Source: DATLLJ01 sp965229885 (GTDB taxonomy: Bacteria; Acidobacteriota; Vicinamibacteria; Vicinamibacterales; CAVVIG01). Taken from it: 64,000 nt of DNA. The notes beneath the pieces are model-generated. The model searched no databases. It was not told where the DNA came from and saw only the letters and a list, made by a program, of their open reading frames with translations. Positions 25,643 to 34,042 of this stretch are shown here, piece after piece; position 1 is the stretch's first letter, and the number at the start of each line of letters is the position of its first letter. The position numbers and the translations under genes are program-made. The stretch is taken from the NCBI GenBank assembly GCA_965229885.1, contig CBDDJX010000002.1:372001-436000 (forward strand). Direction: 5' to 3'.

Positions 25643-27541
25643 TTATCGCAACCGGTAGAGGCGGGACTCGGCCTCTTCCCAGGGCGCCGCTGCGACCAAT
25701 TCCAAATCAGGCCTCGCGTCGAGCCAGGCCACGGTGTTGCGGTAGTGGTCAGGGTTCGTGAACCGCCCGTGCATCGTCACGTACTGGACCCCGCGAGACC
25801 GCAGGTAGCTCAACGAAGCCTCGGTCGGAAACTCGCCCGCGCGTTCGAGCAGCTCGACATAGGAGGGCGGAAAGAATCCGCTGTTGCCGTTGACGAGGTT
25901 CTGCCAGTGGAACGTGGAAAAATACAGATACCGCGCGTCGAAGTTGGATCGGTAGATGTCGGGCGGCATCGGAAACTCCGCGAGGACGGCCGGCGGTTGT
26001 TTGCCCGCGATGCTGGCATAGATGGCCGGCGGCTCGGGCCACACCGGCTCGAGGGGCATGCGCGGCACCGCTTCAATGATCACGAGCGCCAGCATCGCCG
26101 AGGTCAGCGCGACGCGCCTTCGCGGCCAGCGCTCGAGCAGGCGGGCGGCGCCGTATCCCGCGAGGATCGCCAGCGTCAGGCCAGCCAGCAGACTGAAGCG
26201 CGCAGGTACGCGCAGCCCCTTGAACGGCGACAGGACCGCGTGGAGCGCGGTGAACGTGGCGCCGTTGAATCCGAGAGATCCATCCACGGCGAGCACGAGG
26301 CCCAGCGTGTACGCGATACGCGCCGCCGACAGCGGCGGCCAGAGCGCGACCGCCGTCAGCGCGACCGGCATGAGCCGTGGAAAGAGCGCGCGCTCCGGAA
26401 ACCCGCCATCAGACCAGCGACCGTACAGCGCACTCCGGAAGTGTGGCTTCAGATAGTCCGGCCCCTGTGCGCTGTAAAACTGGATCGTGCCTTCGTCGCG
26501 CGGCCCCATCACCGGGCGACTCGCGATGTATTCGACGGCCACGGGCGCGACGAGCACGGCGGCAAGGACGACGCCTGCCGTCAGCGGGCCGATCGCCGTT
26601 CGCGGGCGGCCGCGTCCCAGCCACAGCGCTCCGCCCACCACGGCGAGGTACACCGCCAGAAAGCAGCCGTAGTAGAGCGACGAGAGCGTCTGCAACGCGA
26701 ACGCGAATCCGGTCGCGAGGCCATTGCGCAGCCGTCCGCCTGCCAGCGTGCGATGCAGCCCCAGCAGCGCGAGCGGCATCCACATCGTCATCTCCAGCTC
26801 GAGATGGCTGTAGTGCTCGTAGCGGTACGGGTAGAGCGCGAAGATCGCACCGGCAATCATCGCGGCGTGGACCCGGCCCGTTAGTGCGCGCACGAGCAGA
26901 AACATCGTGACACCCGAAAGCACGAAACCAGACAGCAGAAGCAGGTTGTAAATCACGACCGGAGGGGCGCCCATCCAGAAGAACGGGGCGCTCATCAGCG
27001 CCGGCACGAGGAGCGAATCGGAATATGTCAGTGTGAGCGGCTCAGGATAGAACTGATTCGTGTCGAACAGATGGAGCGGATGGCGCACGATCTGATGGCT
27101 GACCCACGCGATGCGCCAGATCGAGAACAGCGGATCGCCGAGGTCGGCCACCGAGTCGAGGCGGATGATCTGCGGCCACGTCAGGGCGATCGTGAGCGCG
27201 GAGAAGCCGAGCACGAGCAGTGCGAATTCGCGCGAGGTGCCCTTCTCGCGTAACGCGCGCTCGTCGAGCGGAAGCGAGTTCCTGGCTTCCTGCAACAGGC
27301 GCTGGCTGAATCGCCTGAGCGGCGCGAGCGCCCACACAAAACTTGGCGGCTGTCGCACGAGCGCGTTCCGGATCGCCAGCACGATGACCGCCAGTAGGAA
27401 GGGCCGCCACGACGTGCGCATCGAGATGTGGATGCCGACGACCCGAAAACTCAGGTTGGTGGAGAAGAGGGCGATGGTGCCAGCGGCAAGAAGGGCAGCG
27501 GCGAGCAGGTCGGCCGCTAGAGCCTTTTTGGACGGGGTCAT
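25643..27541 (-). CDS. Polytopic membrane protein, GT-C-like (paralogue B)
   Basis: A 632-residue membrane protein, clearly homologous to paralogue A along its whole length. Identical or near-identical blocks include DLGDPLFSIWRIAWVSHQIV, TYSDSLLVPALMSAPFFW, YNLLLLSGFVLSGVTMFLL and FALYPYRYEHYSHLELEMTM, and the C-terminus is EEAESRLYRLR. The conserved acidic residues of the first loop are kept. Its stop is one base before the start of the glycosyltransferase pseudogene, so the three genes form one transcription unit starting here. The function is inferred as glycan transfer or assembly. Confidence 0.7.
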   Translation of the reverse strand: MTPSKKALAADLLAAALLAAGTIALFSTNLSFRVVGIHISMRTSWRPFLLAVIVLAIRNALVRQPPSFVWALAPLRRFSQRLLQEARNSLPLDERALREKGTSREFALLVLGFSALTIALTWPQIIRLDSVADLGDPLFSIWRIAWVSHQIVRHPLHLFDTNQFYPEPLTLTYSDSLLVPALMSAPFFWMGAPPVVIYNLLLLSGFVLSGVTMFLLVRALTGRVHAAMIAGAIFALYPYRYEHYSHLELEMTMWMPLALLGLHRTLAGGRLRNGLATGFAFALQTLSSLYYGCFLAVYLAVVGGALWLGRGRPRTAIGPLTAGVVLAAVLVAPVAVEYIASRPVMGPRDEGTIQFYSAQGPDYLKPHFRSALYGRWSDGGFPERALFPRLMPVALTAVALWPPLSAARIAYTLGLVLAVDGSLGFNGATFTALHAVLSPFKGLRVPARFSLLAGLTLAILAGYGAARLLERWPRRRVALTSAMLALVIIEAVPRMPLEPVWPEPPAIYASIAGKQPPAVLAEFPMPPDIYRSNFDARYLYFSTFHWQNLVNGNSGFFPPSYVELLERAGEFPTEASLSYLRSRGVQYVTMHGRFTNPDHYRNTVAWLDARPDLELVAAAPWEEAESRLYRLR

Positions 27542-27586
27542 GCGGGTAGCAACACGCGGCGCATCGGACCTTCCGATCTTATGCTC

Positions 27587-27618
27587 GATTACCCGATTAC
27601 CCGATTACCAGATTACCC
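27587..27618 (+). repeat. 8-bp-period tandem array (4 near-perfect units)
   Basis: Four units: gattaccc, gattaccc, gattacca, gattaccc. The array is in the 100-base gap between the GT-C operon start and the stop of the next minus-strand gene. Same family as at 8421, 28321, 31323 and 57032. Confidence 0.75.
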
Positions 27619-27640
27619 AATTCCCCGATGCACTGATCGC

Positions 27641-28327
27641 TCAGTAAACGTACGGGAGGATCCGCCAGCGAACCGTCCGCTGATAGCGGGCGTACGGCTC
27701 GCCGAACATCCGGAGAAGCGATCGCTCCTCCCACGGAATCGCCACGAGCAGATAGGCGGCGGTGATGGCGGCAAATGCGAGCCGATCGGCCGTCATATGC
27801 GCCGCGCCGAATACCGCGAGCAGCCACCCGAGGTACAGCGGGTGCCGCACCCATCGGTACGGGCCTGTGACTTGCAATGAATCGCTTCCGGATGCCGGCT
27901 TGATTCCAGCTAGTTCAAGCGGATCGATCGTCGCCGCCGATCGGGCAATCAGCCAGACGCCGCCCAGCTGCGCCGCGGCGTGCGCCACCGCGCGCCAGCC
28001 GGTGACGGCGTAGGCCTCGCCAGCGATCGGTTGCCAGCACGCCAGCACGATCAGCAGGAACAGACTGGCGGTCCAGACGTAGACGGATCGCAGCAGCCGA
28101 TCGGGCACGACGCGCGCGACATGACGCTTGATGGACTCGCGCGCGAAGAGGCTGTGATGACACGCGAACACGGTAAACAGCGCCGCGTTGATCGCCACCG
28201 GAATCCAGGCGCCCGCGTATGCGGCCGGCGAGGCCCAGAGGATCACGTACGCGTACGCGCACCCGGCGAGCGACAGAACAAATAGCGCGCCGCCGCCCCA
28301 CACAAACAGACGCTCGAATCTGGTCAT
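27641..28327 (-). CDS. Isoprenylcysteine carboxyl methyltransferase-like membrane protein
   Basis: A 228-residue membrane protein with six or so helices. The C-terminal ICMT/NnrU-type SAM site is visible: VTGPYRWVRHPLYLGWLLAV, then IPWEERSLLRMFGEPYARYQ. Members methylate small lipids or isoprenoids, or serve as membrane methyltransferases of unknown substrate. The start codon sequence ATGACCAGA is part of an octamer repeat, so the exact start is uncertain. It is divergent from the ketosynthase operon, which ends with a second ICMT-type gene. Confidence 0.75.
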   Translation of the reverse strand: MTRFERLFVWGGGALFVLSLAGCAYAYVILWASPAAYAGAWIPVAINAALFTVFACHHSLFARESIKRHVARVVPDRLLRSVYVWTASLFLLIVLACWQPIAGEAYAVTGWRAVAHAAAQLGGVWLIARSAATIDPLELAGIKPASGSDSLQVTGPYRWVRHPLYLGWLLAVFGAAHMTADRLAFAAITAAYLLVAIPWEERSLLRMFGEPYARYQRTVRWRILPYVY

Positions 28328-28392
28328 CCCGTTATCTGGCCATTCAATTATCCAATCAATGACCAGGTAACCGGATGACGATATGACCAGAT
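28321..28392. repeat. 8-bp-period array with inverted halves between divergent genes
   Basis: Nine successive octamers, the first five in tggtcatc orientation and the last four in the reverse sense (gaccaggt, aaccggat, gacgatat, gaccagat). The halves form an imperfect palindrome: ccgttatctggccatt at 28329-28344 pairs with aatgaccaggtaaccgg. The array spans the whole divergent promoter region and reaches the ATGACCAGA codons at both gene starts. Confidence 0.6.
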
Positions 28393-28406
28393 ACTATGGT
28401 TTCCGC

Positions 28407-29669
28407 ATGGGTGAGCCCCGCGTCGTCATTTCCGGTATTGGTGTCGTCTCGCCGTTCGGCGTCGGCCGCGAGCGCTTCTGGGAACACATCAGCGGCGGCT
28501 GCAGCGCGACGCGCGCCATCACCGATTTCGACGCATCCGCGTTCGGGTGCCGGGTCGTGGCGCCCGTCTCGAACGTGACCATCGACGATGTGCCGCCCCT
28601 CGAGGGCGATGACCTGTGGGATGACGACTACCGCGCGGACCCGAAACGCTATTCGAGGGCCGCGCTCGTCGGCGTCATCGCGGCGCGGGAAGCCTGGGGC
28701 GATGCCGGGTTGTCCGTCGCAGAGCCGAACGCCGGGGTCGTGATTGGCAGCGGCGGTGGAGGCATCGACGTCGGCGAGCGCCAGTACTACGACTTTTTCG
28801 TGGACCGCGGGCGGCGCGTCACGCCGTACGCCATCCCGGTGTCGATCGTCGGCATGGTCTCGAGTGAGATTTCTATTTCGCTGCGGCTGCACGGGGTCAG
28901 CCACGTTCTGTCGTGCGGCTGCACGAGCTCGACCGATGCCATCGGCTACGCCGCGGCGCTCGTGCGATCCGGCGAGGCGGACGTGGTGCTGTCGGGAGGC
29001 ACCGATGCCTGCGTCACGCCGGGAATGATGTTCGGGTTTTCGCGCATGAAAGTCGTGTCGATGGCGTACAACGATCGCCCCGCTGAAGCGTCGCGCCCGT
29101 TCGACAAGGGCCGCGACGGCTTCGTGCTCGGAGAGGGTGCCTGGATGCTGGTGCTCGAGCGCGAAGATCGCGCGCGCGCGCGCGGCGCGAAGGTCTACGC
29201 CGCCATTGAAGGCTACGGCTCGACCTGCGATGCGTACCACCGCGTGCAGATGGCGCCAGACGGCAACGAGATCGTCCGCGCGATCTCCATCGCCATCGAT
29301 CGGTCGGGACGGCCGCTGGAGGACATCGGTTACATTAACTACCACGGCACGTCGACCATCATCAACGACGCCGTCGAGTCGCGGTGCGTACGTCGGGTAT
29401 TCGGCGATCGCGCCGAGCGGGTGCCGGGCTCGTCGGTCAAATCCATGATCGGCCATCCACAGGGCGCCAGCGGCGCGGCCGGCATCGTGACGGCGGCGCT
29501 CGCCATCGATCGCGGCTTCCTGCCGCCCACCATCAACCTCCGCGATCCCGATCCGGGCTGCGATCTCGATTTCATTCCAAACCACGGCCGCGCGGCGCAC
29601 GTCGACGCGGCGCTCTGCAACTGCCTGGGCTTCGGTTCGAAAAACAGCGCCATCGTCATAGGCCGATGA
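28407..29669 (+). CDS. Beta-ketoacyl-ACP synthase (KAS II-like)
   Basis: A 420-residue condensing enzyme. The catalytic triad is complete: Cys in LSCGCTSSTDAIGYA, His in INYHGTSTIINDAV and His in KSMIGHPQGASGAAG. It also has the KAS blocks GIGVVSPFGVGRERFW, SRPFDKGRDGFVLGEGAWML and CNCLGFGSKNSAIVI. ATG 28407 starts at the family sequence; an in-frame ATG at 28383 lies within an octamer repeat. It overlaps the next gene by ATGA. No acyl carrier protein is adjacent. Its context suggests a dedicated lipid or polyketide condensation rather than housekeeping fatty-acid synthesis. Confidence 0.88.
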   Translation: MGEPRVVISGIGVVSPFGVGRERFWEHISGGCSATRAITDFDASAFGCRVVAPVSNVTIDDVPPLEGDDLWDDDYRADPKRYSRAALVGVIAAREAWGDAGLSVAEPNAGVVIGSGGGGIDVGERQYYDFFVDRGRRVTPYAIPVSIVGMVSSEISISLRLHGVSHVLSCGCTSSTDAIGYAAALVRSGEADVVLSGGTDACVTPGMMFGFSRMKVVSMAYNDRPAEASRPFDKGRDGFVLGEGAWMLVLEREDRARARGAKVYAAIEGYGSTCDAYHRVQMAPDGNEIVRAISIAIDRSGRPLEDIGYINYHGTSTIINDAVESRCVRRVFGDRAERVPGSSVKSMIGHPQGASGAAGIVTAALAIDRGFLPPTINLRDPDPGCDLDFIPNHGRAAHVDAALCNCLGFGSKNSAIVIGR

Positions 29670-30826
29670 TTGACGTGCTGATTGTCGGCGCTGGACCGGC
29701 GGGCACCGTCGCCGCGACGGTCCTGGCGCGGCAGGGCGCCCGCGTGCGAATCGTCGATCGCGCGCGCTTTCCGCGCGACAAGTTGTGCGGCGATACCGTG
29801 AATCCCGGCACGCTCGCGCTGTTGCGGCGCCTCGACCTGGCGGAGCGGCTCGAGGGGCGCGGCTTGCCGGTCGCCGGCATGATCGTGACCGGCGCGGAGG
29901 GTGTCACGGTCGAAGCCCGCTACCCTGACGGTCTGCAGGGCCGTGCGATGATCCGCCGCGAGCTCGACTGGTCGCTGCTGCAGCAGGCCACGGCGGCCGG
30001 CGCCGGGTTCGAGTCGTGCACGAGCGTTCGACGCGCGATCGTGGACGGCACCGCTGTCAGCGGCGTCGTCGTCAGTGGCGGCAGGACGATGCGCGCGCGC
30101 GTGGTGATTGCCGCCGATGGCCGGCATTCGACACTCGCCTTCGGACTCGGGCTCGCGCGGCACCCCGAGCATCCGCGACGATGGGCGGTTGGCGCGTATT
30201 TCGAGGGCGTGTGCTTCGAGAACGGCGCACGGCTTTCGCCGTTTGGCGAGATGCACGTGCGCCGCGGCGGCTACATTGGGGTCGCGCCGGTTCCCGGCGG
30301 CCTCACGAATGTCTGTCTCGTAAGACCGTGGGAGGCGCTGGACCGCAGGGAGGCCTCGGGCGGAGCGACGTTTCGCGATCTCGAGGCGCTCGTTCGACGG
30401 GAACTGGCGCGCGATCCGCTGCTGCGCGACCGCTTCAGCGGTGGACGGCTCGTGACGCCGCCTGTGGTGCTGGGTCCACTGGCGGTCGACGTTAAACCTC
30501 ACGCGATTTCCGGGCTGCTGCTGGCCGGCGATGCCGCGGGGTTTATTGATCCGATGACCGGTGACGGCCTCCGATTCGCGGTGCGGGGCGGGGAACTCGC
30601 CGCCGCGGCCGCGCTTGAGGCGCTGGCGAATGGATGGACAGGCGTGCACGCCCGGCTGGCCCGCGAGCGCCGCCGCGAATTCGCCGCGAAATGGCGGTTC
30701 AATCGGACGCTGCGCACCCTGGTGTCGTTTCCTGCCGCGGTCCGCATTGGCGAAGCCGTGGCGCTCGTCGCGCCGTCGGTGCTGCGCGCGGTGGTCGGCC
30801 GCGCGGGCGATTGCGACCAGGGATGA
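29666..30826 (+). CDS. FAD-dependent oxidoreductase (geranylgeranyl-reductase-like)
   Basis: A 386-residue flavoprotein. The Rossmann FAD motif is DVLIVGAGPAGTVAATVLAR, followed by FPRDKLCGDTVNPGTL. The second FAD site is LLLAGDAAGFIDPMTGDGLR. This matches the GGR/hydroxylase-halogenase-like branch of flavoproteins that act on long-chain lipid or polyketide substrates. ATG 29666 overlaps the ketosynthase stop (ATGA), and its own stop overlaps the next start (ATGA), so it is the middle gene of a tightly coupled operon. Confidence 0.85.
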   Translation: MIDVLIVGAGPAGTVAATVLARQGARVRIVDRARFPRDKLCGDTVNPGTLALLRRLDLAERLEGRGLPVAGMIVTGAEGVTVEARYPDGLQGRAMIRRELDWSLLQQATAAGAGFESCTSVRRAIVDGTAVSGVVVSGGRTMRARVVIAADGRHSTLAFGLGLARHPEHPRRWAVGAYFEGVCFENGARLSPFGEMHVRRGGYIGVAPVPGGLTNVCLVRPWEALDRREASGGATFRDLEALVRRELARDPLLRDRFSGGRLVTPPVVLGPLAVDVKPHAISGLLLAGDAAGFIDPMTGDGLRFAVRGGELAAAAALEALANGWTGVHARLARERRREFAAKWRFNRTLRTLVSFPAAVRIGEAVALVAPSVLRAVVGRAGDCDQG

Positions 30827-31326
30827 CCGTGTTCACCATCGCGTTGCTGATCGTCGTTCCCATGCTCGTCGAGGCGGCGCGTGCCAGGCGGAACGAATGC
30901 GCACAGAAAGCGCGCGGGGGGATCGAGGCGCCAGACGACGTGTACCGCATCATGCGGGTCGTCTATCCGGCCGCATTCCTACTGATGCTGGCCGAGAGCG
31001 CCGTTCGCGGCCGAGGTCCGGCGGGGACGGTCGTCACGGGTGCCGCGGTCTTCGCCGCCGCAAAGATCATCAAGTGGTCTGCGATACTCGCGCTCGGACG
31101 AGGCTGGACGTTCCGCGTGATTGTCGTGCCGGGCGACACGCTCGTCACGAGCGGGCCCTACCGCTATCTCCGTCATCCCAACTACGTCGGCGTCATCGGC
31201 GAGCTCGTGGGTGCCGCATTGATGACAGGCGCACGGGCAACCGGGCCGATTGCGGTGATCGTGTTCGCCGCTCTCCTCTACAAACGGATCGCGGTCGAAG
31301 AGCGGGCTCTCCGAGCGGCAAAATGA
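30823..31326 (+). CDS. Isoprenylcysteine carboxyl methyltransferase family protein
   Basis: A 167-residue integral membrane methyltransferase. Four to five helices are followed by the ICMT SAM-binding signature SGPYRYLRHPNYVGVIGELV and the KRIAVEERAL tail. ICMT-family genes recur beside bacterial polyketide synthases and FAD oxidoreductases, where they methylate the product. It completes the ATGA-coupled operon after the ketosynthase and the oxidoreductase. The product of the operon is unknown. Confidence 0.82.
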   Translation: MTVFTIALLIVVPMLVEAARARRNECAQKARGGIEAPDDVYRIMRVVYPAAFLLMLAESAVRGRGPAGTVVTGAAVFAAAKIIKWSAILALGRGWTFRVIVVPGDTLVTSGPYRYLRHPNYVGVIGELVGAALMTGARATGPIAVIVFAALLYKRIAVEERALRAAK

Positions 31327-31358
31327 CTGGATAACGAGAGAGCCAGGTGACCGACTGG
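31323..31358 (+). repeat. Divergent 8-bp-period array
   Basis: Units atgactgg, ataacgag, agagccag, gtgaccga, ctgg overlap the ICMT stop and supply the GTG start of the following pseudogene (GTGACCGAC). It is weaker than the other arrays but has the same spacing and related units. Confidence 0.4.
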
Positions 31359-32088
31359 TCGCGTCGCGCGTTCGTGCGGGTCTTCGGATTGGGCGGAGCG
31401 GCGGCGGCCGCCGGGTCTCGATTCGTCGCGGCGCGCGGGTGCGGCTCCTCGGAGATCCTTACGGATGGCGATGCAGGCCTTCACATTACCCACCCGTCAC
31501 CTCGTCACCGCGGCGCCGACGTTCGAGAGTCCCAGCGAGTACGCGGACGCGCTTGGCGTGGCGATTCGCGCCGGTCGTGTCGGCGCGAATCTCAAGCTGA
31601 ATCTGGCGGTGATGGAGCTCGAGGCGCAAGGCGCTGGACTGGTGTACGTCTGCAATCCGAATAACCCGACGGCCACCCGGCAGAGCGCATCGGCCATGAG
31701 CGGTTTGTCGAACGTATCGCCCGCGCATCGCCAGGCGTCCCCAGCGCCGCCGCGGCGCCGCAGACGGCCGTCCTCGTCGACGAGGCATACCACGATTACG
31801 TCGATGACTCGTCGTACAAGACGTCGATTCCGCTCGCCGTCGCCCACAGGAACGTGATCGTCTCTCACACGTGCTCGAAGATCCACGGCCTGGCGGGACT
31901 GCGCTGCGGCTACGCCATCGCGCATGCCGAAACAATCGTGAAACTCGCCCGGTTCAAGCCGGCGCGGCGGCGTCGTCGTCGGCCGGCCGTTTCCGCCGCT
32001 CAACAACCACGCGCGCATCTCCATCGGCACGATGGACGAGATGCAGCGTGCGGGCGCGACCTTCAAACGAGTTCTTGGGGCGAACTGA
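31347..32088 (+). pseudogene. Tat-exported PLP aminotransferase (histidinol-phosphate aminotransferase-like), broken
   Basis: GTG 31347 encodes a twin-arginine leader (DWSRRAFVRVFGLGGAAAAA). Aminotransferase motifs are then scattered over several frames. AGLVYVCNPNNPTAT lies near 31630-31680. VLVDEAYHDYV lies near 31770-31805. HTCSKIHGLAGLRCGYAIAH, with the PLP lysine context, lies near 31868-31925. The tail PFPPLNNHARISIGTMDEMQ ends in TGA at 32086-32088. At least three frame changes and a deleted middle are needed to read it. It is a decayed class I/II aminotransferase. Confidence 0.75.
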
Positions 32089-32299
32089 AGGTTGACGAAG
32101 GGAGGCCTAAAACGAACTCGGCGTTGAAGCGCGAGCGTCCATCAGACAACCACAAGCGGGTGGCGCCGGGCGTGGCGCCCCGCCTGGCGCGCAGCCCTGG
32201 TCCGTGACCCGCGCACGTGAGCGAGCACCAGGTGGGGCTGCTCGGCGAGGGGCCCCGGTCGGTTGTGCACCTCCTGCGACGCGCTAACCTAATGAGAAT

Positions 32300-32479
32300 G
32301 GGTATAGGGTTCGTCATCAGCGCCGCGACGGCGATCCTGAGCACCGCCACGTCTTACGCAAACGGCGGCGCCATCTCGGCCAGCATGCGCCGCAGCGCCG
32401 GCTTGGCGAGTCGGCCGGTGACGAATAGCAGGCGACGCGGCTCCTGGCCGACAGCTGCGCCGCCCGCCGCGTCCATCAT
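32300..32479 (-). pseudogene. DUF6513 / dihydropteroate-synthase-like protein, N-terminal remnant
   Basis: ATG 32479 overlaps the stop of the carbinolamine dehydratase (ATGA). It encodes RRLLFVTGRLAKPALRRMLA then EMAPPFA, TAA (32356-32354), then DVAVLRIAVAALMTNP in the same frame. This is the N-terminus of DUF6513 proteins, annotated as dihydropteroate-synthase-related and linked to methanopterin biosynthesis. Recognisable sequence ends about 20 residues after the stop. Only about 60 of the several hundred residues remain. Confidence 0.6.
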
Positions 32480-32841
32480 GCGCGTGGATCGCCGCTCCGT
32501 ACGAACGTGTGTGGCGTGCCTGTGAGCGCGCCGCCCGCGGGCGGACGCCAGAGCGCGATCTCCTCAATGCGCCGGGCGAGCGCAAAATCCTTGTCCGTGA
32601 TCCCGCCGGCACTGTGCGTCGCCAGCTTGACCGTCACACGACCCCACGTCACGGTGAGATCGGGATGGTGGTACGCCGCCTCTGCGCAATAGCCGATGGC
32701 GTTGACGAGCATGAGCGTCGTCGGCCACGCGTCGGTCTTGTACACCCGGCGGATCCACCCGTCCTCGTAATACCATCCGGGTAGCGCGCCCAGGCGCTCT
32801 GCGATCTGCGCCTCGTCGTATATTGGCTCTTTCTCCGACAT
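32476..32841 (-). CDS. Pterin-4a-carbinolamine dehydratase-like protein
   Basis: A 121-residue cytoplasmic protein. The signature is present in order: YYEDGWIRRVYKTDAW, AAYHHPDLTVTWGRVTVKLA and THSAGGITDKDFALARRIEE, including the paired His and the Pro-Asp of the active site. ATG 32841 has a strong ribosome site (GGAGG, six bases before it), better than GTG 32868. It is intact although its neighbours are broken. Family members recycle pterins; in C1 clusters a homologue accompanies tetrahydromethanopterin genes. Confidence 0.85.
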   Translation of the reverse strand: MSEKEPIYDEAQIAERLGALPGWYYEDGWIRRVYKTDAWPTTLMLVNAIGYCAEAAYHHPDLTVTWGRVTVKLATHSAGGITDKDFALARRIEEIALWRPPAGGALTGTPHTFVRSGDPRA

Positions 32842-32875
32842 GAGATCCTCCACAGGAGTGTGGTTCACGCGCTAG

Positions 32876-33230
32876 TCACACGACGACGCCGCCGCTGACC
32901 AGGATTGTCTGCCCGGTGAGGAAGGCCGCGGCCGGCGACGCAAGAAACACCGCGGCGCCGTCGACGTCGTCGGGCGTGCCCCACCGCTTGAGCGGCGTCG
33001 ATTCCGCGACCCGCCGGTGCATGTCCTCGTGCGCACCCGCGCCGAACGAGGTCTCGATCCAGCCTGGCGCGAGCACGTTCACGCGGACCCGCGGCGCAAT
33101 CGAGCACGCGAGCGACTTGCTGAAGGCGAGTGCCGCCCCTTTCGCTGCAGCGAACAGCCGGGGATTCGGCCCAGCCATTCCGGTCGTCCTTTCGGAGTCC
33201 ACTAGCGTGATCGGTAGCATTCCGGCCGAC
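32876..33230 (-). pseudogene. Short-chain dehydrogenase, C-terminal half only
   Basis: From about 33230 the minus strand encodes LFAAAKGAALAFSKSLA, APRVRVNVLAPGWIETSFG, TPLKRWGTPDDVDGAAVFLA and FLTGQTILVSGGVVV, a typical SDR second half. The NAD(P)-binding Rossmann half is absent. The catalytic Tyr of YxxxK is Phe (FAAAK). Upstream sequence switches to a gene on the opposite strand, so this is a rearranged fragment, perhaps once a pterin reductase. Confidence 0.7.
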
Positions 33231-33246
33231 GAGCCGGCGGAGGTAC

Positions 33247-33537
33247 TTGCCGCGCGCCGCCGCCGCTGCCGGGGCCGTGATCGTGATCGACCTGGCGCGC
33301 GTCGGCACCGGCGCGGGACTCGACCTCGGGCTGATCGCTCGCGTGCGGGAGGCCACACCGGCGCTGACGCTGCTGGCCGGCGGCGGCGTCCGCGGGCCGG
33401 ACGACATTCTGCGACTCGCTGATGCCGGGTGTGACGGCGCGCTCGTCGCCACGGCGCTCCATGTCGGACGCCTCAGCGCCGCCGACGTGGCCGCGATCGG
33501 GCGGCCATCTGCGCATCATCGAAGCTCCACGCGGTAG
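33247..33537 (+). pseudogene. HisA/HisF-like TIM-barrel protein, C-terminal fragment
   Basis: The plus strand encodes GAVIVIDLARVGTGAGLDLG, TLLAGGGVRGPDDILRLADA and GCDGALVATALHVGRLSAAD, the last third of a HisA-like barrel with both phosphate-binding loops. No N-terminal part precedes it. Its orientation is opposite to all neighbouring pterin-cluster genes, and it abuts the SDR fragment, implying an inversion or deletion. HisA-like genes of this kind occur in bacterial tetrahydromethanopterin clusters. Confidence 0.65.
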
Positions 33538-34031
33538 ACGGCCGACTGCCCGAAGTTCTCCTCGACTTCCATCTCAATGGCCCTCACGCCGCGCCGACCG
33601 AGCGGCGTTCCCGTCTTTTCCAGCTCGGCGCGGAGCCGGTTCGCCAGCAACTCCGCGAGCATCTCGACCGTCGTGTTCGGAACCGGGAGCAAGGCGCAAT
33701 CGACGCGCGGGAAGACATAGCGCGGCTTCCCCTCGTACGCGATCGTCACCGAGTCCCCTTCCTCGCCGATCTTGATCTCTGGATTCTCGAGCGGGAGGAG
33801 CACCTTGTGGTCGATCTCACCGCACAGGCCGCGCATGAGGTGCTTGAGCGTCACGAAATCGAACACGAACCAACTGTCCTGGTCGAGCGCGCCATCGAGC
33901 GTGACGCGTACACGGTAGTTGTGGCCGTGCAGTCCTTCGCAGCGGTGGCCGGCAAGTGTGATGAAGTGTGCCGAGGCGAAGACGAGGCAATCCTTCGTGA
34001 CCGAGACGCGGAACTCACCCAGGCGCTCCAT
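33516..34031 (-). CDS. 6-pyruvoyl-tetrahydropterin synthase family protein
   Basis: A 171-residue cytoplasmic enzyme of the PTPS/QueD fold. Zinc histidines are in FASAHFI and CEGLHGHNYRVRV. FDFVTLKHL and IDHKVLLP follow, and then PNTTVEMLAELLANRLRAEL and VEENFGQSAVYRVEL. ATG 34031 has a GAGGG ribosome site eight bases upstream; a TTG at 34046 would overlap the stop of the CitG-like pseudogene. It appears complete and is one of two intact genes in the decayed cluster. Its role could be in pterin or 7-deazaguanine synthesis. Confidence 0.88.
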   Translation of the reverse strand: MERLGEFRVSVTKDCLVFASAHFITLAGHRCEGLHGHNYRVRVTLDGALDQDSWFVFDFVTLKHLMRGLCGEIDHKVLLPLENPEIKIGEEGDSVTIAYEGKPRYVFPRVDCALLPVPNTTVEMLAELLANRLRAELEKTGTPLGRRGVRAIEMEVEENFGQSAVYRVELR

Positions 34032-34042
34032 CGCATCATCCC

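Noticed and set aside
27587..27618. Octamer array as a CRISPR
   Set aside because: Units are contiguous 8-mers without spacers, and no cas genes are present in the window.
31347..32088. Intact histidinol-phosphate aminotransferase (hisC)
   Set aside because: Motifs are in the right order but need at least three frame changes; no single frame covers the enzyme.
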